A stretch of DNA of 64,000 nucleotides from Chryseobacterium flavum (GTDB lineage: Bacteria; Bacteroidota; Bacteroidia; Flavobacteriales; Weeksellaceae): assembly GCF_003385595.1 (NCBI RefSeq), contig NZ_QNUE01000005.1:248001-312000 (forward strand), in the 5' to 3' direction. Position numbers and translations under genes: made by a program. The notes under the pieces are model-generated. The model was given only the letters and a program-made list of their open reading frames with translations. It was not told the DNA's origin and did no database searches. Positions 24,944 through 33,982 of the stretch are shown piece after piece (the first letter of the stretch is position 1; each line of letters begins with the position of its first letter).

Positions 24944-25591
24944 ATGGAAAAATTACTAGAACAATTCGGAGCAACCTCCAGAGAACGTGTAGAAAAAGCA
25001 CTTTCAACTTTACAACAGGGAAAAGGCATTCTTTTGGTAGATGATGAAAACCGTGAGAACGAGGGCGATATCATCTTTCCCGCCTCCACTATTACAGAAC
25101 AGGATATGGCACTTCTGATCCGCGAATGCAGCGGTATCGTCTGCTTATGCATATCTGAAGAAAAAAGCCGCCAGCTTAATCTTCGTCCAATGGTGGAACA
25201 CAACAATTCAAAAAATCAAACCGCATTTACCATTTCTATCGAGGCGAAAGAAGGTGTAGAATCAGGAGTTTCTGCAAAAGACCGCGTAACAACAATCAGA
25301 ACGGCTGTAGCTGAGAATGCCCTGGCAGAGCATATTGCCAGCCCGGGACATGTTTTTCCTTTAATCGCGAGAAAGGGAGGTGTTTTTGAAAGACGGGGAC
25401 ATACAGAAGGCAGTGTAGATCTTGTAAAAATGGCTAATCTGGGTGACGATGCCGTACTTTGTGAGCTGACCAATGAAGACGGCTCCATGGCAAGACTTCC
25501 CGAAATTGTGGATTTTGCCATCAGGAAAGGGATGAGTGTCGTAACCATTGAAGATATTTATACTTACCGTAAAATGATTATCAGCAACTAA
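24944..25591 (+). CDS. ribB: 3,4-dihydroxy-2-butanone-4-phosphate synthase
   Basis: A 215-residue monofunctional enzyme of riboflavin synthesis; it converts ribulose 5-phosphate to DHBP and formate in the cytoplasm with Mg2+. The motif [16 protein letters not shown] (residues about 31-46) carries the acidic metal ligands, CVCI(S) and [10 protein letters not shown] follow, and [23 protein letters not shown] holds the His-rich active-site region. No GTP cyclohydrolase II domain is attached, unlike RibBA fusions. The FMN riboswitch upstream places it under flavin control. It ends in a terminator shared with the convergent receptor gene. Confidence 0.96.
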   Translation: MEKLLEQFGATSRERVEKALSTLQQGKGILLVDDENRENEGDIIFPASTITEQDMALLIRECSGIVCLCISEEKSRQLNLRPMVEHNNSKNQTAFTISIEAKEGVESGVSAKDRVTTIRTAVAENALAEHIASPGHVFPLIARKGGVFERRGHTEGSVDLVKMANLGDDAVLCELTNEDGSMARLPEIVDFAIRKGMSVVTIEDIYTYRKMIISN

Positions 25592-25615
25592 AATAAATCT
25601 GTTTAACGCACTTAG

Positions 25616-25644
25616 CAGCCGCCCGGTATCGGCGGCTGTTTTTT
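25616..25644. terminator. intrinsic terminator between ribB and the TonB-dependent receptor
   Basis: Stem CAGCCGCC / GGCGGCTG (25616-25623 with 25631-25638), 7-base loop, six T on the plus strand. Confidence 0.9.
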
Positions 25645-25657
25645 ATTGACAGAAATA

Positions 25658-27742
25658 TCAGAAAGTAGCAGCCGGAGCTGTTTCATTATTCAGTTTTCTT
25701 TGAAGCTCAGTTTTTTTACCCTTTGAGAAATCATAGCTCAACCCTAAAACAAACATTGATTTATTATTCATGATCTGTGTATGAACCCGGTAATCAACCA
25801 GACTCTCAGGAAGACTTTTCGTCTTATATTCCGAAGGCATTCCTATCCAGTACATTCCGGTAGAAAAAGTCCAGTTCCTATGCTTATAACTTATAAAAAT
25901 ATTATTCTGGTTTTCGTTGGTATTGAGAAAAGCACCGCTTAGACTATAAACCGGAATATTAAACTGATACTGAACAGAAAAAGATTTATATTCTGAAGAC
26001 AGCACAAAATAATTTCCAAGATAATTATTTTTAATCACCATATCTCTCCCTGTCCGGATCGTTTCCGAAGTAGGGGTAATCACCGCTTTTAAAACAAGAA
26101 GATTGCTTCCAAAAGGTTTATAAGACCCTGTCAGCTGCATCCCGTATCTCTGCCCATATTTCCCGTTCTCATAAGTTAACGCATATCCTCCCGATACCTC
26201 ATCCTGAACATAGTACTGATTGATAACCCTATCCGTATAGCGGTAAAATAAAGCAGCATTAAAATCAAAATATTTATTACTAAAGGAATAGGTCAGGTTA
26301 TTTGAAAAAACCTGTTGTGATTTTAAAAAAGGATTTCCCCGTTGTACAATATTCGGGGCCAGCTGCACCACATTACTGCTCAGCACATTACTTGAAGGAC
26401 TTACCGGACTGTAACTTCCTGTAAAACGGAAATTCTGATTATTTTTCAGCTGATACCCTAAAACAACTTTCGGAGTAAAGCTCCACTCATCAAAAGTATT
26501 TGTAGCACTCTTGTTATGAATATTCGTCAATCCTGCCCCGACGCGATAAGTGAATTTTTCAATTTTTCCGGAAAACTCAGAATAAATATACTGCTCAAGA
26601 TAATTAACACTATATCGGGAATATCCGGCAAGATTATTAAGATCATTGGAAATCGAAGTTACTGAAAAGCGGTATCCCGAAGAAAGTTTACCTGCCACAA
26701 AATCGTGAGTATGCGCAAGCTCTCCTACAATACTGGTCTGTTTTGCCTTAAGAACCATATCATTATCATACACAGAAAGCCCTGAACCCATAATCCATTC
26801 CTTTGCCGTTTCAGATGTATTGGTTGTATAATGAGATCCTACCAGATTAAGACTCAGTTCATCCTTATCCCCTATTTCCTTTGAATAATACAGATCCAGC
26901 TTAGGAATTACATAATCCGAACCGTTATTTTTGAACATTGAATGCTGCTCACTGAAGCTGTCCATCGTAAAAACGCTCTGACCGGTACCTTTTGAAAATC
27001 TACTAAAAACATCCATATTCAACTTTACCTGAAAAGCATAATCCTCAGGAACCATCCTCGTATAACGCAATGCAATACTCTGGAAGGTATACCCGAAATG
27101 ATCAGTTCTGTTTTCATCTGAACGGTACTGTTTCCCATTCAGCCGGTAATCATAGATACTACTCACCCTCCGGTCATCATAATCCCGTAGATTAATGGAA
27201 TACTCAAATCCCAAATTATTTTTCCCTTTGGTATAATTAGCATAAGCAGATCCATTAACAAATCCCGTGTTGAAGGCTGCAGATAGGTCAGCACCGAAAA
27301 CATATCCCGTTTCCGCAGACCTCGTCAGAATATTAACAACCGTATCGGCCCTTGTAGCCCATCGTGCCGGTGGAATATCGTAGTATTCTACTTTTACAAC
27401 ATCACCCGGCATCACACTTCGGATCTGAAGGTCTGTTGCTTCAATTCCATTAATCAGAAATAAAGTAGCCCCGCCTTTTGTACTGGTAATAGTATTAGCA
27501 ACAGGATCCAGCTGTAACTCAGGAAGTGTCTGAAGCAGGTCTTTTGCATACCGTGCTTTTTCAAGCGCTTCTCTGTCAAAAGTATAGACAGCTTTATCTG
27601 CAAATTGCTTTTTACGTTGCGATTTTAAAATAACTTCCTGAATTTCTTTCGTAGCGGATCCCTCTACCGTATCAGGTGATTTTTCCTGTGAAAACATAAA
27701 AGTTCCGGAAAGAATAAACGCAGTATATATTGCTTTTTTCAT
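25658..27742 (-). CDS. TonB-dependent outer-membrane receptor-like protein
   Basis: A 694-residue outer-membrane protein. The ATG at 27742 opens the signal peptide (KKAIYTAFILSGTFMFSQ); the frame extends 24 codons further upstream without sense. A plug domain follows (ALEKARYAKDLLQTLPELQL, then GGATLFLINGIEATDLQIRSV and YYDIPPARWATRADTVVNIL, residues about 65-155). Then come many beta strands of a barrel ending in an aromatic strand. No carboxypeptidase-regulatory repeat precedes the plug and no SusD partner is nearby, so the ligand is not indicated. It is divergent from the DUF3575 gene and converges on ribB. Confidence 0.85.
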   Translation of the reverse strand: MKKAIYTAFILSGTFMFSQEKSPDTVEGSATKEIQEVILKSQRKKQFADKAVYTFDREALEKARYAKDLLQTLPELQLDPVANTITSTKGGATLFLINGIEATDLQIRSVMPGDVVKVEYYDIPPARWATRADTVVNILTRSAETGYVFGADLSAAFNTGFVNGSAYANYTKGKNNLGFEYSINLRDYDDRRVSSIYDYRLNGKQYRSDENRTDHFGYTFQSIALRYTRMVPEDYAFQVKLNMDVFSRFSKGTGQSVFTMDSFSEQHSMFKNNGSDYVIPKLDLYYSKEIGDKDELSLNLVGSHYTTNTSETAKEWIMGSGLSVYDNDMVLKAKQTSIVGELAHTHDFVAGKLSSGYRFSVTSISNDLNNLAGYSRYSVNYLEQYIYSEFSGKIEKFTYRVGAGLTNIHNKSATNTFDEWSFTPKVVLGYQLKNNQNFRFTGSYSPVSPSSNVLSSNVVQLAPNIVQRGNPFLKSQQVFSNNLTYSFSNKYFDFNAALFYRYTDRVINQYYVQDEVSGGYALTYENGKYGQRYGMQLTGSYKPFGSNLLVLKAVITPTSETIRTGRDMVIKNNYLGNYFVLSSEYKSFSVQYQFNIPVYSLSGAFLNTNENQNNIFISYKHRNWTFSTGMYWIGMPSEYKTKSLPESLVDYRVHTQIMNNKSMFVLGLSYDFSKGKKTELQRKLNNETAPAATF

Positions 27743-27892
27743 GAGCGTAAAATAATACTCATAAGACAGCCCCGTGTCATGATTCATTACATAATAGATT
27801 AATCCGGCAGACATTTTTATGAAAATTGAAATATTATGTTAAATTCTGCCCGCTTTTTGCTGATATTATTTTACACCACAAAATATTTGATC

Positions 27893-28645
27893 ATGAAAAA
27901 GTCTTTTATAATTATTTCCTGTTTATTGTGTTCAGTAACTGAGGCACAGGAAAATACGGACTCACCGCAAGAAAAGATGAATATTGTGAAAACCAATGTT
28001 ACTGCATATGCCTTCAGAAATATTAATCTTTCTTATGAGAGAGTGATCAACCAATGGTTTTCAGTAAATATCGGGTTTGGAACAATGCCTGAAGGAAAAG
28101 TACCTTTCATTAATGCTTTTCTGAAAGAGGAGGATGAAAAAAGATTTCAGAATCTGAGAGTAAAAGCAACCCATTTCACCGTAGAGCCCAGGTTTTATCT
28201 TGGAAAGGGCTATGGAAAAGGATTTTATATTGCTCCCTATTACCGGTATTCCGACCTGTCTTCCAATACTTTCGACTTTTATTATGATTACAACGGACCG
28301 GATGGGAATACCTATCAGATCCCGCTTAAAGGAGGAGGTAAAGCCAAAGGAAACAGCGGCGGGCTTATGGTTGGTGTACAGTTCTTTCTGACAAGAAACC
28401 AGAACTTAATTCTTGATCTATGGATTGCAGGAGCTCATTATGGAGGAGGGAAAGGTGACTTCAGTATGACCTCAGATTTTGTTCTCACTCCTGATATGCA
28501 GGCACAGCTTAAGAAAGAAATTGAAGACCTGGACCTTCCATTTGTAAAATATACTGTAGAGACCAATGCCAGCGGAGCCAAAATAAAGGTAGACGGACCC
28601 TGGGCAGGTTTCAGAAGCGGTCTCTCCCTGGGATATAGATTTTAA
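27893..28645 (+). CDS. DUF3575 family outer-membrane-like protein
   Basis: A 250-residue protein with signal peptide (KSFIIISCLLCSVTEAQ). MNIVKTNVTAYAFRNINLSYERVINQWFSVNIGFG (quoted in part) and the later FTVEPRFYLGKGYGKGFYIAPYYRY and LSLGYRF closing strand fit DUF3575, an eight-stranded barrel family of the Bacteroidota outer membrane. Function unknown. The ATG at 27893 starts the signal peptide; 19 upstream codons in frame are ignored. It is divergent from the TonB-dependent receptor with 150 bases between, so they may share regulation. Confidence 0.85.
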   Translation: MKKSFIIISCLLCSVTEAQENTDSPQEKMNIVKTNVTAYAFRNINLSYERVINQWFSVNIGFGTMPEGKVPFINAFLKEEDEKRFQNLRVKATHFTVEPRFYLGKGYGKGFYIAPYYRYSDLSSNTFDFYYDYNGPDGNTYQIPLKGGGKAKGNSGGLMVGVQFFLTRNQNLILDLWIAGAHYGGGKGDFSMTSDFVLTPDMQAQLKKEIEDLDLPFVKYTVETNASGAKIKVDGPWAGFRSGLSLGYRF

Positions 28646-28712
28646 CACCTGTAGTTTAATCTTTTCATACATGAGGACCCAGGACGAAGACCTCAACATT
28701 CATATTTGAAGA

Positions 28713-28738
28713 AACCGGCGCCATATCTGGTGCCGGTT
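28713..28738. terminator. hairpin between convergent genes
   Basis: Stem AACCGGC / GCCGGTT (28713-28719 with 28732-28738) extended by an inner CC/GG pair. T runs are weak on both strands, so termination is probable but not certain. Confidence 0.5.
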
Positions 28739-28743
28739 ATATT

Positions 28744-28959
28744 TCAATGGTAAGCTTGCTTGAATTTCTCAATCATACTATCCAGATTATGCCGCTGGAC
28801 ATATATACTCTTCACCTCTTCATATCTGGGTGATTTGTAGAAAACTTCATGAAAATCCATACTCCCATTTCCTACCTTAACCACTTTCTGTACTTCAATA
28901 TTCAACTTTTTCAATTCATCTTTAAAGACTTTAAATTCGTCCTGGATACTACTGCTCAT
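28744..28959 (-). CDS. small charged hypothetical protein
   Basis: A 71-residue protein, mostly helical with many Lys and Glu (DEFKVFKDELKKLNIEVQKVV), one FHEVFYKSPRYEEVKSIYV segment and a basic end. No signal peptide or known motif. It lies alone between a hairpin terminator and a gene-poor stretch. Minus-strand frame and ATG at 28959 are the natural choice. Confidence 0.5.
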   Translation of the reverse strand: MSSSIQDEFKVFKDELKKLNIEVQKVVKVGNGSMDFHEVFYKSPRYEEVKSIYVQRHNLDSMIEKFKQAYH

Positions 28960-29178
28960 TAATATTTTAGTTTTTTAGTTAAAAATTCTATTCACCCCCT
29001 TCAAATGGCAGGGTAATATTTCAAATTCTGAATAAAGTTAGTAAATTTATTGATACAAAGTAACAGTTTGACAATATTTTATTATTTTTTATCACAACAA
29101 CCTATCGATATTATTCAATTAATACATATTTCGTATTTTTAACTCACAAAGGCAGAAAGCAGAAGTAGTAGTCAAATA

Positions 29179-29381
29179 TATCATGGCGCCTTTTAAACAG
29201 ATCAAATGGAAACAATCACAAATCTGAAAGGAGGAATTATCAGACGTTTGAAAAGTGCCAATACAAAGTTCCCGGATTTTATTTTGACATCAACAGATTC
29301 TATGGTAAAATATTAGATCAATCATTCCATGATAATTATAAATTCATTCTTGCTGTACCATTTAACAAAACTGCTAAATAA
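29179..29381 (+). pseudogene. possible remnant of an unknown gene
   Basis: The frame is open for about 66 codons without a start codon and ends TAA near 29381. VPGFYFDINRFYGKILDQ has real-protein character, but no family is recognised and no longer gene can be assembled around it. Confidence 0.3.
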
Positions 29382-29457
29382 ATCTCATATGATTTTGCCC
29401 TGAACCAAAGGGTTTAGAAGGAAGAGAAATATTCTTTTTCAAAAAAATTAAATCTTG

Positions 29458-29482
29458 TGTAACATTTTTTAAAGGTTCGTCT
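29458..29482 (+). promoter_or_regulatory. ECF-sigma-type promoter
   Basis: TGTAAC (29458-29463), 14 bases, CGTCT (29478-29482), with the start codon 36 bases downstream. The TGTAAC/CGTCT pair is the form I associate with autoregulated ECF sigma promoters in Bacteroidota; an ECF gene is the second gene of this operon. No TAnnTTTG box is seen, which fits an alternative sigma factor. Confidence 0.45.
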
Positions 29483-29517
29483 CTAAAAGACAAATAAACT
29501 TTAAAACTTTAGAAATC

Positions 29518-30369
29518 ATGAAAAAAAGTACATTCCTTCTTATCATCATATTATTTTTTTTAGCAGTATGCAATATATTCGGCCAACAAACAGCTTATCC
29601 GTTTGAAGTAAAGAAAACAGGAAAAGGAAAACAGGCATTATTTTTCATTCCGGGATTTGCCTCATCGGGAGATGTTTGGAACGAAACAACTGCAAAATTT
29701 GAAAAAGACTTCGCCTGCTATACTTTAACAATGGCTGGATTTGCAGGAACAAAACCACAGGCAGATGCCAGTTTTAAAGACTGGGAAAATGGAATTGCAG
29801 CTTATATCAAAGACCATAAAATTGAAAAGCCCATCCTTATCGGACACAGTATGGGAGGTGGCCTTACCCTTGCGATAGCAGCAGATTATCCGGAACTTGC
29901 AGATAAAATTATCATTATAGATGCACTTCCCTGTCTGGCAGCAATGTCTGATCCCAGCTTTACATCGAAAGAAAATAATGACTGTTCGTCCACCATTACT
30001 CAATTGACAGCTATGAATGACGAACAGTTCCGAAAAATGCAGGCCCTGGCCATTCCACGCCTTCTTGCAGATACTTCCATGCAGGAAACTGTAGTTAACT
30101 GGAGTATGAAATCAGACCGAAAAACATTTGCCAAAATGTACTGTGATTTTTACAATACGGATCTCAGAGAGAAAATAAAAAACATACAATGTCCTTCTCT
30201 CATTCTTCTGGAATCTTTTTTTATTAACCTTAAGCCAGCGATTGAAAGCCAATACAAGAATTTAAAAAATATCAATATGCAGTACGCTTCAAAAGGATTA
30301 CATTTCATCATGTACGATGATAAGGATTGGTATTTTAATCAGCTTACTCACTTTTTATCTGCGAAATAA
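29518..30369 (+). CDS. secreted alpha/beta hydrolase, first gene of ECF operon
   Basis: A 283-residue protein with signal peptide (STFLLIIILFFLAVCNIFGQ). ALFFIPGFASSGDVW supplies the oxyanion region, GHSMGGGLTLAI the nucleophile elbow (Ser about residue 110), and GLHFIMYDD near the end the catalytic His. The substrate is unknown. The stop overlaps the start of the sigma factor gene by one base (TAATG), so translation of the two is coupled. An envelope hydrolase controlled by an ECF system is consistent with a surface-stress role. Confidence 0.85.
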   Translation: MKKSTFLLIIILFFLAVCNIFGQQTAYPFEVKKTGKGKQALFFIPGFASSGDVWNETTAKFEKDFACYTLTMAGFAGTKPQADASFKDWENGIAAYIKDHKIEKPILIGHSMGGGLTLAIAADYPELADKIIIIDALPCLAAMSDPSFTSKENNDCSSTITQLTAMNDEQFRKMQALAIPRLLADTSMQETVVNWSMKSDRKTFAKMYCDFYNTDLREKIKNIQCPSLILLESFFINLKPAIESQYKNLKNINMQYASKGLHFIMYDDKDWYFNQLTHFLSAK

Positions 30370-30839
30370 TGGTTTTTGAAGAGATATACGAACTCTACTG
30401 GCAAAGGATATTCCGTTTATGTATGGGATATGTGAATGACCCTGAACTCGCTCAGGATCTTGCTCAGGAAACATTTATCATTGTCTGGCAGCAGCTTTCG
30501 AAATTCAGGAATGAATCCAGCATAGGAACATGGATTTTCAGAATTGCTTCTAATAACTGCCTCCGACAGATTGAAAAGGAAAAGAAATTTACCAAAACAG
30601 ATCTGCCCATCAATCTGGAAGAAAAAAAGCAGGAATCTATGGAACCTCAGATCCAACTGCTCTACCAGTTTATTTCGGAGCTACCTGAAACGGACAGAAT
30701 TATTATTTCATTGGAACTGGAAGAGGTGAAACAGGCTGAGATAGCCCATATCGTAGGGCTTTCAGAATCCAATATACGGGTAAAGATTTACAGGATAAAA
30801 GAAAAATTAACGCAAAAGTTTAAAGAAAATGGATTCTAA
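30369..30839 (+). CDS. ECF-type RNA polymerase sigma factor
   Basis: A 156-residue sigma-70-family protein. Region 2 is seen in YELYWQRIFRLCMGYVNDPELAQDLAQETFIIVWQQL (quoted in part, residues about 5-45) and FRIASNNCLRQIE. Region 4 is seen in ELPETDRIIISLELEEVKQAEIAHIVGLSESNIRVKIYRIKEKL. It has no region 1.1 or 3, hence the ECF group. It is coupled to the hydrolase gene before it and overlaps the membrane-protein gene after it by 11 bases, a common arrangement for a sigma factor and its membrane regulator. It probably recognises the TGTAAC/CGTCT promoter of its own operon. Confidence 0.92.
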   Translation: MVFEEIYELYWQRIFRLCMGYVNDPELAQDLAQETFIIVWQQLSKFRNESSIGTWIFRIASNNCLRQIEKEKKFTKTDLPINLEEKKQESMEPQIQLLYQFISELPETDRIIISLELEEVKQAEIAHIVGLSESNIRVKIYRIKEKLTQKFKENGF

Positions 30840-31419
30840 TATAGATTTTAAAAATATATGGAAGCAGCAGACTTCCGGCAATCCTGATCTGGAAGAGCTT
30901 CTCCGTAAGCTGAAAAAATTCAGAAATCAAAATCTGTGCAAACTGATCTTTGCTAATATTTGTTTAATTGCAACTTCCTTATTGATTTTTTTCATCTGGT
31001 ACCTTTACCAACCTGAAATGATCACTACAAAAATTGGAATTGTACTCGTAGTTTTGGGAATGATTATTTTTCTGCTTGCGTATAACAAAATGTTTATGGT
31101 ATTTTACAAGATTGATCAGACCCAATCAAACAGTGAATATCTGCAAAGTTTATATGTGGTAAAAAATAAGCAGAAATTGATGCAGACCACCATACTCAAC
31201 TTATATTTTGTCATGCTGTTTCTTGGAATATGTTTGTATATGTACGAATATATTTTGAAAATGTCCCTTGGCTCAGGTATTATAGCCTATGCATTAACAT
31301 TTGTATGGATTGCTTTCAACTGGTCTTATCTGAGACCGCGAACAATAAAGAAACAGCAAGATAAACTTGACGAATTAATTAATAAATTTGAAAAGATCAA
31401 TAATCAATTAAAAAAATGA
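30829..31419 (+). CDS. membrane protein, possible anti-sigma factor
   Basis: A 196-residue protein. A cytoplasmic N-terminal region of about 40 residues (DFKNIWKQQTSGNPDLEELLRKLKKFRNQ) is followed by four hydrophobic segments (about residues 41-60, 67-85, 123-142 and 148-165) and a charged tail. The gene overlaps the ECF sigma gene by 11 bases, which is where anti-sigma factors sit. The KNIWKQQ opening is common in Bacteroidota proteins encoded behind ECF sigma factors. No zinc-binding HxxxCxxC motif is present, so the anti-sigma role is inferred from position only. Confidence 0.65.
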   Translation: MDSNIDFKNIWKQQTSGNPDLEELLRKLKKFRNQNLCKLIFANICLIATSLLIFFIWYLYQPEMITTKIGIVLVVLGMIIFLLAYNKMFMVFYKIDQTQSNSEYLQSLYVVKNKQKLMQTTILNLYFVMLFLGICLYMYEYILKMSLGSGIIAYALTFVWIAFNWSYLRPRTIKKQQDKLDELINKFEKINNQLKK

Positions 31420-32033
31420 TGATATCTTCTGACAACAAGGACCACTGGGAAAATGTATATGAGACAAAAAACCCGGACCAGGTAAGCTGGACACAGAAAA
31501 AGCCTCAAACATCACTTGATTTTATCAATTCCTTCGGAATGAAAAAAAATGCATCTATAATTGATGTGGGCGGAGGTGACAGTAATCTTGTAGATTACCT
31601 TCTTGAAGAGGGTTACGAAAATATCACCGTCCTTGATATTTCTGAAAGGGCATTGGAAAGAGCTAAACAAAGACTGGGAGCTAAAGCCGGTAAAGTAAAA
31701 TGGATCGTTACGGATGTTACCGCATTTGAACCTCCCGAAAGCTATGATATATGGCATGACAGGGCTGCTTTTCACTTCCTTACTACTCCTGAACAGGTTT
31801 CAGACTACCTGAAGATTGCCGGAAAATATGTCAATAATTGTATAGTTCTCGGTACTTTTTCTACAAACGGACCGTTGAAATGCAGCGGGTTGGAGATTCA
31901 GCAATATGATGAAAATTCTTTAGCTGAAAAATTTAAAACAAGCTTTGAAAAAATAAAGTGTATCACTGAGGACCATATAACTCCTTTCAATACTACCCAG
32001 AACTTTATTTTTTGCAGTTTTAGAAAACTTTAA
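31416..32033 (+). CDS. class I SAM-dependent methyltransferase
   Basis: A 205-residue enzyme. DHWENVYETKNPDQVSW is followed by SIIDVGGGDSNLVDYLLEEGY (motif I, residues about 45-65), ITVLDISERALERAKQRL (motif II) and YDIWHDRAAFHFLTTPEQVSDYL (motif III and beyond). It resembles methyltransferases of the thiopurine/TehB type, whose small-molecule targets vary. It overlaps the preceding membrane-protein gene by 4 bases and is the last member of the ECF operon. Two ATG codons lie in tandem at 31416 and 31419; either may start it. Confidence 0.88.
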   Translation: MMISSDNKDHWENVYETKNPDQVSWTQKKPQTSLDFINSFGMKKNASIIDVGGGDSNLVDYLLEEGYENITVLDISERALERAKQRLGAKAGKVKWIVTDVTAFEPPESYDIWHDRAAFHFLTTPEQVSDYLKIAGKYVNNCIVLGTFSTNGPLKCSGLEIQQYDENSLAEKFKTSFEKIKCITEDHITPFNTTQNFIFCSFRKL

Positions 32034-32093
32034 TTTTTTATAGTATTTTTTTATTTATTTTTAATAAACCAAATCATTAAATATTAAAGTACT

Positions 32094-33881
32094 ATGAAAA
32101 AACTACTATTATTACTTATCTCATCGGCTTTGTGCCCGTTTTTTTATTCACAAAAGGTAGAATTTCAGGAATGCGGAACTGATGAATTAATGAAAAAACA
32201 TTATCAAAGGTTTCCGGAACAGAAAGCCCAGGATGATGCTTTTAACCTTGAATTATCCAAATTAATAAAAAGTGGTAAAATAGCTTCGGTAATCAATAAA
32301 AATCAGGTATATGAAATTCCTGTTGTCGTACATGTTGTAGGAGATGGCAGTGCAATAGGGACCGTCAACAATAAGTCTGATGCCGATATTATTGCCTGGA
32401 TCAATTATACCAATGGTGTATTTGCCGGAAGCAGTTCCAGTGGAATGTCAGGGACAAGTGCCATACTGCCTGTTAAATTTGTTTTTGCCAAAAGAGATCC
32501 CGCCTGTAATCCTACGAATGGGATCAATAGGATTAATGCCTCTCATCTGCCCAAATACGTAAGTGGAGGAGTAAATAATGACAATACCACCAATGCAGTA
32601 ACAGCTTCACAGATCACCGCTCTCGGAATGTGGGATACAAGTAAATATTACAATATTTATGTAGTGAAAAAACTATCTTCCAGTTCAGGCACTTTAAATG
32701 GCTTCGCCTATTATCCCGGAGGAAGTAATGATTATTCCTTTATGTCCACCAGCGCTTCGGCCGTCAATGCACAAACCTTAGCCCACGAATTCGGTCATGC
32801 ACTCGGATTAAGACATACCCATGAAGGATATAATGAATCCACAGGAGCCTGCCCTGCCAATAATGATTGTACCCTGGATGGAGATCTGGTTTGTGATACC
32901 GAACCTATGAAGAGCCTTTATCATTCCTCTGTGCCTTACACCTGCCAGACCGGACAAACCAATCCTTGTACCAGTCAGATATATGCAGGCGGGGAAAGAA
33001 ATGTAATGGCTTATACTTTCTGTTTCCGTGACTTATTCACACAGGGACAGGCCACCAGAGCCGTTGCACAGCTTCTTCAATACAGGCAGTCTTTAATAAA
33101 CTCACCGGTGGCATCCACCACGGCATCTAATAACAGCTCAACATTAACTGCAGCCTGCACTCCTTCCAGCATTACCAATCCCGGAGGATATAATATAGGT
33201 ATTACTGCCGTAAAATTCGGAAGCATCAATAATTATTCAGCCAATTACAAACAGGCAGTAAATAATTTCTATGAAAATTTTACCGGAAACTATTGTCTGG
33301 GAACTTCAAAAACAACCATTCCAAAGGCAACAGCAACCACACTGACTATTGCTCCCGGAACAAGCAATGCCCATATTATAAAAGCATATATTGATTACAA
33401 TAATGACGGGCAGTTTAATGAAACTACAGAATTGGTTCTTAATCAGAGTGGAATAAATAATGGCTCCTGGGCTACAGCTTCAGTAACTCCACCATCAAAC
33501 GCAGTTACAAATACTCCGCTAAGAATGAGGGTTATCGGTGATTTTAACGGCACACCGGTAACAGCCTGCTATACTCCAAAATACGGACAGGTTGAAGACT
33601 ATTCTGTAATTATTGAACAGCAGAACCTTTTATCTTTAGAAAGCAATGCCAATACAAAAGATGTTACTGACATTGTTAAAGATGGCAATTCAATATATAT
33701 AAAAAGTGATATAAAAATTTCTTCATTACATATTTACGATGCCTCAGGCAGATTACTGACAGACACCAAGAATATACAATCACCGGAATTCAGATTTCCG
33801 GTAGATAATAAAAATATAATTGTTACCGTTAATGTCGTTTTGGAAAATGGCAGGGTAATCGTCAGAAAATTAAAATTCTAA
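32094..33881 (+). CDS. secreted M43-type zinc metalloprotease with GEVED and T9SS domains
   Basis: A 595-residue protein with signal peptide (LLLLLISSALCPFFYSQ). The catalytic site HEFGHALGLRHTH (about residue 232) fits HExxHxxGxxH of metzincins, and NVMAYTF is the Met-turn (about residue 302). This is the pappalysin/ulilysin M43 pattern. Residues about 350-510 contain a GEVED domain (AYIDYNNDGQFNETTELVL, YGQVEDYSVII). Residues about 520-595 are the T9SS type A sorting domain (LHIYDASGRLL, VRKLKF). Multiple cysteines fit a secreted protease. Such enzymes degrade extracellular protein. It starts 60 bases after the methyltransferase with an A+T-rich leader, and a terminator follows. Confidence 0.93.
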   Translation: MKKLLLLLISSALCPFFYSQKVEFQECGTDELMKKHYQRFPEQKAQDDAFNLELSKLIKSGKIASVINKNQVYEIPVVVHVVGDGSAIGTVNNKSDADIIAWINYTNGVFAGSSSSGMSGTSAILPVKFVFAKRDPACNPTNGINRINASHLPKYVSGGVNNDNTTNAVTASQITALGMWDTSKYYNIYVVKKLSSSSGTLNGFAYYPGGSNDYSFMSTSASAVNAQTLAHEFGHALGLRHTHEGYNESTGACPANNDCTLDGDLVCDTEPMKSLYHSSVPYTCQTGQTNPCTSQIYAGGERNVMAYTFCFRDLFTQGQATRAVAQLLQYRQSLINSPVASTTASNNSSTLTAACTPSSITNPGGYNIGITAVKFGSINNYSANYKQAVNNFYENFTGNYCLGTSKTTIPKATATTLTIAPGTSNAHIIKAYIDYNNDGQFNETTELVLNQSGINNGSWATASVTPPSNAVTNTPLRMRVIGDFNGTPVTACYTPKYGQVEDYSVIIEQQNLLSLESNANTKDVTDIVKDGNSIYIKSDIKISSLHIYDASGRLLTDTKNIQSPEFRFPVDNKNIIVTVNVVLENGRVIVRKLKF

Positions 33882-33901
33882 AAAACTATATTCACATAAA
33901 T

Positions 33902-33930
33902 AAAAGAGAACTCAATGGGTTCTCTTTTTT
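33902..33930. terminator. intrinsic terminator between protease and ABC exporter genes
   Basis: Stem AAAAGAGAAC / GTTCTCTTTT (33902-33911 with 33919-33928) followed by T. It lies between convergent genes. Confidence 0.8.
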
Positions 33931-33982
33931 AATTTCTTTATCATTATTTTCCTCTTCGCAGGCAATCAGTCTTTATTATGAA

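Larger units (their letters stand above)
28960..29517. other. 558-bp gene-poor region with a decayed gene fragment and an ECF-like promoter
   Basis: From about 29179 to 29381 a plus-strand frame without any ATG reads SWRLLNRSNGNN... QYKVPGFYFDINRFYG... ILAVPFNKTAK and stops at TAA. Other frames have short ATG-starting pieces. It looks like the C-terminal end of a lost gene. The end of the region carries the promoter-like element at 29458-29482. Confidence 0.4.
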
